Shown here piece after piece: positions 55,831-64,000 of a stretch of 64,000 nt of DNA. The stretch lies in the NCBI GenBank assembly GCA_036873755.1, contig JAVTVY010025297.1, positions 50,448 through 114,447 on the forward strand. The letters are read 5' to 3'. The notes under the pieces are model-generated. The model saw nothing but the letters and a program-made list of their open reading frames with translations. It searched no databases and was not told the DNA's origin. The DNA comes from Hanleya hanleyi (Eukaryota; Mollusca; Polyplacophora; Lepidopleurida; Hanleyidae). Both the position numbers and the translations under genes were made by a program. The first letter of the stretch is position 1, and each line of letters opens with the position of its first letter.

Positions 55831-58800
55831 CTGGAAAGATTAACATGTACAGTCATTTAAGTTTGATACTGACTCCTTATTTCCATCTAGCCAAGTTTCT
55901 CGACACCGTACGTTCAACACAATAGAAATATAAAAAAAAAATAATAATAAGTAGGGATCACCATACATGTATCACCATGGTCATCACTATTTCTGTATTA
56001 TTACAAAAATAATAGGTGAAAGAAGAAAAAAAAAACATCATATAATGAAATGTTTTGATAGTATCGACCAACAAATTTCACAATAATTCGCAAATAACAT
56101 GTCAAAAGATAGACTATATAAATACCATTTACAAATGATTGGCCAAGGATATTTCTCGTTTCAATGAACAAAATATGAATTTCCGACAGTTTTCGATAAT
56201 TTCGATCAGGTGCAGGTCTACATAAAATATGCACCACTAATATGTATAACGACTCAACATGCTTAACCCTACCTGGACGTGGGGAGAGCTCTCTGTTGGT
56301 TTTTTGCTCCCATCTCCAGAACGACAAAAAAATGAGAGCTGAATCTTCTTTACTTTTTAGATTATCATATTGGGGTCATTTTGAGCCTATTAGCACGACC
56401 CCCCGACCAAAGGATCATGGGAAAATTCAAAATGGCGGCCACGTGGGGGTATCAGAAAAGTGATGTTTTCGTCATATTTCTTCAAAATTTTTGCTTTTCT
56501 GTATAGAAAAGTGGGTAAAATCTATTTTATTTCATATCAGATTGTTAATTACTAATTTATCATGCAGTTTTTGCGAAGAAAAAACAAAAATAAACGAGAG
56601 ATCCTGAAGGATCTTGGCGCCCACTATTGTCAGATAATTGTAAGCTAATGACAAGAGGGTCTTTTTGTCCATTGTTACTAAGAACAAATGAATGATTTGT
56701 AATTTTGTTTGCAGAATTTCGAATTTGAGCGAAAAAGATCGAAAAAGGGACACTGGAAAACACCAAAATATTATCTTTCTAAGTTTCAGGAGTTTCAAGA
56801 TTTCTAGAAACTGTACTTGATGTCGGTTGTTATAGTACAAGTGAAATGAGCAAAGTTAGTCTGACAGTGAATGTCCAGAGGATCCTTCATCTTCGTTTTG
56901 TAGTTTTTTTGTTTGTCTTTTCGCACGTGTCATCATTGGGTACTGGAAGCAAAGGCAAATCTCTTTGACACTTTCGCATGAGCTATGAAACATGCTTAAG
57001 ATTTTATAATGAGGAACGAATGCTATTTCTGTTCTGTTTACTTGGCTAGTTTGACTTATCTCTTTTAAGATACCATGCTCGAAAATAGTAACATGGTACA
57101 AAACTTAATACTGAAGGGATCCGATCTGTGCAGTAATGTTGAAACTTTGAAAGTGTCTGAATCCTGATTATCTCTCTTGGATCGAAACACGCAGTAGTCT
57201 ACAGTTGTCGAGTTGTGACATTGTGTCACAAGAGTGATGTCCCTTCGTGTAGTCGGCAGACGAAACAATGAGGCAGTTCACTTGCAATGGCATGGACTAA
57301 AATTAACTGATTTAAAATTTTATGAAATACATATTAATTCGGAATCATTTGAACTCCTTGATATAGAAGGTGAAGGTATGGATATTCTCTATAGTCAATA
57401 TATAGAATATGAACAACCGTTTGATCCGCCTACTCTTGTGATGCAACGTCACAACTCGGGTATACCATATTAATTTGAAGCGTATCTTGGATTTTTGATT
57501 CGGACCAAAAAAGGTATCTTCCGCAAATGGACCACAAGGGGAACCTGTGTACCAAATTTGAGAAAGATCCATGCAGTACTTCCTGAGAAATCACGATAAC
57601 AAAGTTTCACGGGGAAATCAAAAATGGCCACCTGGTGGGCATATTACATTTTCGAATCGGACCGAAAAGGGTATCTCGCACAACTAGACCCCAAGGGGAA
57701 CCCGTGTACCAAATTTGAGAAAGATCCATGCAGTAGTTCCTGAGAAATCGCAATAAAGTTTCATGGGGAAATCTAAGATGGCTGCCTGGTGGCCATATTG
57801 GATTTTCGAATCGGACGGAAAAAGGTATCCTGCACAACCAGACCCCAAAGGGGAACCTGTGTACCAAATTTGAGAAAGATCCTTGCCGTTCTTCCTGAGA
57901 AATCACGATAACAAAGTTTCATGGGGAAATCCAACATGGCTGCCTGGTGGCCATATTGGATTGTCGAATCGGACCAGAAAAGGTATCTTGCAGAACTAGA
58001 CCCCACGGGGAACCTGTGTACCAAATTTGAGAAAGATCCATGCAGTAGTTCCTGAGAAACCAAGATAACAAGGTTTAATGGGGAAATTCAAGCTGGCCGC
58101 CTTGTGGCCATATTGGATTTTCGAATGGGACCAGAGAAGGTATCCTGCACAACTAGACCCCAAGGTGAACCTGTGTACCAAGTTTGAGAAAGATCCATGC
58201 AGTAGTTCCTGAGAAATCACAATAACACAGTTTCATGAGGAAATCCAAGATGGCCGCTTGGTGGCCATATTGGATTTTCGAATAGGGCCAAAAAAGGGAT
58301 CTTGCACAACTGGACCACAAGGTGAACCTGTGTACCAAATTTGAGAAAGATCCATGCAGTAGTTCCTGAGAAATCGCAATAACAAAGTTTCATGAGGAAA
58401 TCGAAGATGGCCGCCTGGTGACCATATTGGATTTTCGAATCGGACCAGAAAAGGTATCTTGCACAACTAGACACCAAGGGAGACCAGTATACCAAATTTG
58501 ACAAAGATCCATGCAGTAGTTCCTGAGAAAACGCAATAAAGATTCATGGGGAAATCCAAGATGGTCGCCTGGTGGCATATTGGATTTTGGAATCGGACCA
58601 GGAAAGGTATCATGCACAAGTAGACCCCACGGGGAACCTGTGTACCAAATTTGACAAAGATCCATAAAGTAGTTCCTGAGAATTCATGATAACAAAATTT
58701 CATGGGGAAATTCAAAATTGCCACCTGGTGGCCATATTGGATTTCCGAATCGGGTCAAAAGAGGTATCTTGCACAACTGGACCACAAGGGAAATTTGTGT

Positions 58801-61566
58801 ACCAAATTTGAGAAAGATCCATGCAGTAAGATCCATGCAGTAGTTCCTGAAAAATCACGATAGCAAGGTTTTGTGGGGAAATCTAAGATGGCTGCCTGGT
58901 GGCCATATTGGATTTTCGAATCGGACGGATAAAGGTATCCTGCACAACTAGACCTAAAACGGGAGACTGTGCACCAAATTTGAGAAAGATCCATGCCGTT
59001 CTTCCTGAGAAATCACGATAACAAAGTTTCTTGGGGAAATCCAAGATGGCTGCCTGGTGGCCATATTGGATTTTCGAATCGGACCAGAACAGGTATCTTG
59101 CAGAACTAGACCCCACGGGAAACCTGTGTACTAAATTGGAGAAAGATCCATGCGGTAGTTCCTGAGAAATCGCGATAACAAGGTTTCATGCGGAAATTCA
59201 AGATGGCCGCCTTGTGGCCATATCGGATTTTCCAATCGGACCAGAAAAGGTATCCTGCACAACTAGGCCCCAAGTTGAACCTGTGTACCAAGCTTGAGAA
59301 AGATCCATGCAGTAGTTCCTGAAAAATCACAATAACAAAGTTTCATGAGGAAATCCAAGATGGCCGCCTGGTGGCCATATTGGATTTTCGAATAGGGCCA
59401 AAAAAGGGATCACCAAATTTGAGAAAGATCCATGCAGTAGTTTCTGAGAAATCGCAATAAAGTTTCATGGGAAAATCCAAGATGGCCGCCTGGTGGCCAT
59501 ATTGGATTTCGGAATCGGACCAGGAAAGGTATCTTGCACAGGTAGACCACAAGGGGAACCTGTGTACCAAATTTGAGAAAGATCCATGCAGTACTTCCTG
59601 AGAAATGATGATAAAGTTTCATGGGGAAATCTAAGATGGCTGCCTGGTGGCCATATTGGATTTTCGAATCGGACCAGAAAAAGTATTCTGCACAACTAAA
59701 CCCCAAGATGAACCTGTGTACCAAATTTGAGAAAGATACATGCAGTTGTTCCTGAGAAATCGCAATAGCAAAGTTTCATGAGGAAATCCAAGATGGCCGC
59801 CTGGTGACCATATTGGATTCTCGAATCGGACCAGAAAAGGTACCTTGCACAACTAGACACCAAGGGGGACCAGTATACCAAATTTGAGAAAGATCCATGC
59901 AGTAGTTCCTGAGAAAACGCAATAAAGATTCATGGGGAAATCCAAGATGGCCGCCTGGTGGCCATATTGGATTTTGGAATCGGGCCAGGAAAGGTAATTG
60001 CACAAGTAGACCCCAAGGGAAACCTGTGTACCAAATTTGACAAAGATCCATAAAGTTGTTCCTGAGAATTCATGATAACAAAATTTCATGGGGAAATTCA
60101 AAATTGCCACCTGGTGGCCATATTGGATTTTAGAATCGGGTAAAAAAAGGTATCTTGCACAACTGGATCACAAGGGGAAGCCGTGTACCAAATTTGAGAA
60201 AGATCCATAAGGTACTTCCTGAGAAACCACAATAACAATGTTTCATTGGAAAATCTAAGATGGCCGCCTGGTGGCCATATTGGATTTACGAATCGGACCG
60301 GAAAAGGTATCTCGCACAACTGGACCCCAAGGGGATCATGTGTACCAAATTTGAGAAAGATCCTTGCAGTACTTCCCGAGAAATGACGATAAAGTTTCAT
60401 GGGGAAGTCCAAGATGGCTGACTGGTGGCCATATTGGATTTTCGAATCGGACCAGAAAATGTATCTTGCACAACTAGACCCCAAGGGGAACCTGTGTATC
60501 AAATTTGAGAAAGATCCATGCAGTAGTTCCTGAGAAATCGCGATAACAAGGTTTCATGGGGAAATCCAAGATGGCCGCCTTGTGCCCATATTGGATTTTC
60601 GAATCGGACCAGAAAAGGTATCTTGCACAACTAGACCCCAAGGGGAACCTGTGTACCAAATTTGAGAAAGATCCATGAATTAGTTCCTGAGAAATCGCAA
60701 TAACAAGGTTTCATGGGGAAATCGAAGATGGCCGCCTTGTGGCCATATTGGATTTTCGAATCGGACCAGAAATGGTATCTTGCACAACTAGACCACAAGG
60801 GGAACCTGTGTACCAAATTTGAGAAAGATCCATGCAGTAGTTCCTGAGAAATCGCGATAACAAGAATTGTTTACGGACGGACGACGGACCACGGACAAAA
60901 AGCGATTTGAACAGCCCACCATCACCAGATGGTGGGCTAAAAATTCGAAAATTCTGACCAAAAATGCTCTTTCTGAAAATGACGTCATCATGGCCGCCAT
61001 CTTGGATTTTTTTACGTTTTCTTGTAGAGCTTGACTCAATGGTATAGTGTCGTAAGTTTCAGCCCTCTAGCCTTAGCGATAGCGAAAATATATAGGGGAA
61101 GGGCACTCCCCCCCCCCCCTTCCCCAAGGCTGCGGTACACCCCAAATCGCCCAGGTCAGATAGGGTTAAGTATTGAGATATTTATTGGACTTACATGTTC
61201 ATATTGTTCTTCCTTAATCAGGTCGTGATTCATTACATCTTCAGCTTTTGGGAAGTCAAGATCGCATCGAGTAGCGGGTTCGCTTTTTATCCAGTTTGTG
61301 GGTATGTCTGCTGGAATTTGACCAGATACTTTATCGTCGTTACTCTCAGCGCTATCTTGCAGTTCGCCAGCCACGACTGACACATTCTCAGGGTAAACAT
61401 GGTGAAGGGGAATGTTTGGTTTTGCCTCTTGATGGCGAGACTCTGCTTTAATTGGTCTTGTTTCCATATCGAAAAGCATTAAATCACCAGGCTTTCCTGA
61501 AAGGGAATAGTAGTAAATATCACATCCCAGCTTCAACCAGTTCTCGTCTGTCCCTTCGTACCTATA
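54628..61566 (-). CDS. C2H2 zinc-finger protein gene (two supported exons, 11 fingers)
   Basis: Exon a is 61195-61566 and exon b 54628-55830, joined over a 5.36-kb intron; the 5' exon(s) with the true start were not found. Exon a (YRYEGTDENW, then ETRPIKAES, NWIKSEPAT, DLIKEEQY) has three I-K-x-E SUMO-consensus sites and no DNA-binding domain. Its donor is CAT|GTAAGT, the acceptor of exon b is CTTTCCAG|GAT, both in phase 0, and the frame stays open across the joint. Exon b has about 80 residues of leader, then 11 C2H2 fingers of 28 residues with H-T-x-E-K-P-(F/Y)-K-C linkers. After finger 11 a 6-nt and a 1-nt insertion shift the frame; the protein ends 15 residues later at 54628. In the other frame a twelfth finger (FKCPLCPYNNTLK) follows. 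Role by family: nuclear sequence-specific DNA binding. The target cannot be told. Confidence 0.7.
56595..60940 (+). mobile_element. Helentron-like nonautonomous element B (4.35 kb)
   Basis: It sits in the A-run of the host MITE ('caaaaataaa' | 'aaattcg'; the copy at 22205 reads 'caaaaataaaaaaaatcg'), with no target duplication. The 5' end has hairpin AGATCC-TGAA-GGATCT followed by GGCGCCCACTA; the 3' end has hairpin AGCCCACCATC-ACCA-GATGGTGGGCT and closes CTAA. The GCCCAC motif at the 5' side is complementary to GTGGGC in the 3' hairpin, a subterminal inverted repeat. About 880 bp of unique 5' sequence precede the 157-bp array, then a GGACGGACGACGGACCACGG stretch and the 3' hairpin. No Rep/helicase protein: nonautonomous. 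Confidence 0.7.
57480..60865 (+). repeat. 157-bp tandem core array B (about 21 copies)
   Basis: 'ggccatattggattttcgaa' recurs at 157-bp spacing (e.g. 57949, 58106, 58263), with 'aggtatcttgcacaactaga', 'gtgtaccaaatttgagaaag' and 'cagtagttcctgagaaatc' in each unit. About 61- to 134-codon minus-strand frames with WIFLKFGTQVPLG-type text recur with the unit and are not genes. Copies vary by a few per cent and by small deletions (one short unit near 59410). Confidence 0.9.
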
Positions 61567-62394
61567 CTTGAAGAAAGTTAAATATTAAAGCTAAAATAGT
61601 TGAAATTAAAGATATATTTTTTTTAGATACAAATGTAATTAATAACTAGTTTGTTTTGATATACGCTCTGAAATTTAAAAGCAATTTATTTTGCATGCAT
61701 GTTCGATATCATACATTCAAGAGATCAAAATTCCTACTGATTTTCGAATAAAAACAAAAAGAGACGGGTAGCATAATACTCTAAACCTGTTATAAGATAC
61801 CTGGCAGACTGGCTAACTTTACCCAATAATGCGAGTAATAATCGAGGAGGTGTGCAATTCTATACTAAATGAAGAATGTTATAATACTGAATAATTCTGA
61901 TAAATATAAGATATGAATGTAATATAATAATAAGATCGACATATCAGGTGCAGAAAAAACTCTCACGAAACAAGTCATGCAATAGAAAAGTTAGAGGACA
62001 ACCCAAGCCATGTGTCTGGACCCAGGGCTTTTCAGCAGTATTGGCCACATGTCGGTTAGTCCAACATGTAGACCCAACATTTTGAGCTGAATAAATCTGA
62101 AACTGTTATCGATCGTAACTGTAAAGGCCTACGGAATAACATCTGGTAGCATGAAGGCTATATCAACATATGCTCAAACGGGCAAGACAATACTGTAGAC
62201 AACTCAACTGTCACAGATATACAGGAGCTAATCAAACCCACCACATAATTATGTACATCAGACTAATTCAAGTTTTGTTGGACGAACATACATGTGCATG
62301 TAGTATATAGCGGACTATATAGCAACCATACCAACATGTACATGTATCTAGCGAGGCCTTGTCAAATAACTCCCACTCACCTCCCCCCCCAAAG
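61567..62394. other. Upstream of zinc-finger exon a, nothing recognised
   Basis: AT-rich, probably intron or promoter-side DNA of the zinc-finger gene. No exon could be supported here; TACATGT words occur near 62300-62345. Confidence 0.4.
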
Positions 62395-64000
62395 TAAAAT
62401 GCTCCAACACCATGGCGATTGTTCACAGCTCCCCTGAAATATCAAGGTTACTGTGACTGGCTAACCATTCTCCACTTTTAACACAAACTTACTCATTAAA
62501 TATGATCTTCACATCGTATAAACTGATAATTTTCTTCCTCCCTTCCAGTACGATTTCCAGTACAATAAAACTCGCGGTAAACTACACATTCGAGTGAAAA
62601 CCCGGACCCCGAAACGCAGTCGGAAACGGCATTTCGATTGTAGTTTTCGGGAAGAGTTGCTTCCCCTTATATGCAGTATTAAGCACTTGTTCCTTATTGC
62701 ACAACATTTATCTCCAGAACAAAATGCTCCCATAATTCAACATAAGAAATGGTGAATACATGTACCAAAGTTCAAGCAAGACTAATAAATTAATACATAG
62801 ACAACAAAATACTCACATGGCTGAAACAAATGTAGTGCTATTCAAGAAACGCGGGTCTTATCTACTCACTCCACCCTTTTTACCTCAGTTTTCTGGGGGA
62901 TACCCGAAGTGACGCAACTATTCGTATTTCTGACCCGATTAAAATTTGAAGAAACTGGTCATTCCAACTGAGTAGGTACATGCATCTCAAACGACGTCTG
63001 CATAAGTCCAGGTAATTTCTAAAGCATGGCAGAGGGTTTACCTGGACCTTTTTGGTGATTCGGATGACTTCTCGAGTCACTGCGTCTATTACACAATCTT
63101 GTACATGTCATCACCAGCGGTTGTTTTGAGTTAGCATGTCGGTATCTGAAACCTGCGGTTTTCCCTTTGACACCGAGTTCAGGTCAGGATGGATTTCAAA
63201 GGAAGACCGGCCGGCGATGAAATTCAAACCAGTCGAAACTCAAACCTCTCTGCGGATTGGCCTGATGAGCTGCTCCAGCGCGCTTACTGACTGGTTCGGT
63301 TTAGTGGAAACCCCTCCGGCTATTTATATCAAGAACTGTTATAGGTAACAAACCAAGCCAGTGTATCGATGGTCACCTATCGATTGATACACTGGTTCGC
63401 GAGGATACTCAAAATTATTATGATTAGATATACTATTTTTATGTAGACAATCTTATCAAATTTGGAGCATATAACAATTTTCGCTATATGGGTGTGTATT
63501 AGCTATAGCGATCTGTCCGTTGCGTCGAATCGTGTAAGTAATCACTTAAGAAACGAATTCGAAAACTAGCAACAAAAAAAGCTGCACATAAAACCATCGC
63601 TCGTTCTCGCAAGTCAGGTTCAAGAGAAACGAAAGAGCTCGAGTTTTCGTGATCTGTCGTCAGCTGTTTGGGTAGGGCTCCCAATGTGGGATACTGCGCT
63701 GTGCGAAAAAGATATAATTAGTTCAGACACTGAAATGTTTTATTTGTCGTCTAGAAGTAATTGCAAGCACGCAATCGTCTAGCTTAAATTTCCTTTATAA
63801 TTATTTTGCTATCAGCAGTTGTACATTCATCCGTCAGCAGTTGATATGGACCCAGTGGACCCTCATCGCCTCTCCACTCTGTAAATATGCATAGGCTGTG
63901 AATATCAATCTCCCCGTATGATATCACTTTCTCCTCCTGGGACATAGAATTGAAGAGTGTCAACCATTCGCAAATTTGACCCCGTTTATGGGTATATTGA
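62395..64000 (+). repeat. Segmental duplication block B
   Basis: Paralogue of 40900-41450, 47490-47810 and 51230-51345 without the CR1 LINE and without foldback F2. A minus-strand GTGAGT donor-like site at about 62814-62819 after 'tttgtttcagccat' may mark a 5' untranslated exon of the zinc-finger gene; the matching place in block A (about 41294) has GGTATT instead. The ~200 bp from 63000 to 63430 have no counterpart in block A. Confidence 0.65.
63358..63395. repeat. Short inverted repeat
   Basis: CCAGTGTATC...GATACACTGG, 10-bp perfect outer arms with ATCGAT words inside. Could be a regulatory palindrome or MITE end; undetermined. Confidence 0.6.

Larger units (their letters stand above)
56267..61165 (+). 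mobile_element. TTAA MITE in the zinc-finger intron, split by element B
   Basis: TTAA at 56263-56266 and 61166-61169; ends CCCTACCTGGACGTGG and CCCAGGTCAGATAGGG. The two halves (56267-56594 and 60941-61165) add up to 553 bp, the size of the complete copy at 21867-22440, and align to it on both sides of the insertion. Non-coding. Confidence 0.85.
55831..61194 (-). other. Intron of the zinc-finger gene with nested insertions
   Basis: GT...AG intron. It contains about 430 bp of plain sequence, a TTAA MITE (56267-61165) and, inside that, Helentron-like element B (56595-60940). Without the two insertions the intron would be about 0.46 kb. Confidence 0.75.

Noticed and set aside
57345..60816. About twenty minus-strand frames with WIFLKFGTQVPLG-like peptides
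   Set aside because: They repeat with the 157-bp core of a Helentron-like element and are interrupted at unit boundaries; no ATG-led long frame or domain.

Overview
This is a window of nuclear DNA from an invertebrate animal, most likely a marine mollusc. The support is AT-rich non-coding DNA, a spliced C2H2 zinc-finger gene, short interspersed elements carrying a TTAACGTCGCTTTCAACAT-type core, and composite elements built on ~157-bp tandem cores that resemble the bivalve 'pearl' and Helentron-derived (HINE) repeats. The mollusc call is an inference. There is no operon structure, rRNA operon or CRISPR. Almost everything is mobile or duplicated DNA; one host-type protein gene is supported.

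Layout. 1-6 kb: degenerate TTAA-type MITE, two small hairpin-ended elements (one holding a 5S-rRNA-derived sequence), about 3 kb with nothing recognisable, and a LINE RNase H/zinc-knuckle fragment. 6.1-39.1 kb: three tandem copies of a ~9-10 kb unit (6084-15818, 15819-24662, 24663-39118; the third is partial). Because the copies are paralogous, many insertions can be compared with an empty site in this same window: a TTAA-duplicating MITE at 21.5-22.4 kb, a 760-bp element with 9-bp target duplication at 9.1 kb, a 982-bp element with ~29-bp inverted ends at 10.3 kb, Helentron-like elements at 12.97-14.47 and 26.32-30.79 kb, and a 6.76-kb foldback at 31.34-38.10 kb. The foldback carries a compact two-finger zinc-finger gene with its own TATA box and poly(A) signal in its loop. 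39-52 kb: hairpin MITEs, a CR1-like LINE with two intact ORFs (41.46-47.37 kb), a second foldback (47.96-49.92 kb) whose arms are arrays of a TAATTA-centred palindrome and whose cargo shares a 3' end with the first foldback's gene, a candidate solo LTR and a SINE. 52.8-61.6 kb: a minus-strand C2H2 zinc-finger gene with 11 intact fingers, a decayed 68-bp repeat array derived from its finger repeats at its 3' side, and a 5.4-kb intron swollen by a TTAA MITE that was itself invaded by a Helentron-like element with about 21 copies of a 157-bp core. 62.4-64 kb: a paralogue of the DNA flanking the CR1 LINE and the second foldback.

How things fit together: the window is a layered record of insertions. 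The best candidates for something undescribed are (i) the pair of foldback elements with different ORFs but a common 3' gene end, (ii) the three Helentron-like elements, each sitting in an A/T homopolymer and ending in subterminal inverted repeats, and (iii) the conversion of an 84-bp zinc-finger repeat into a non-coding 68-bp minisatellite.
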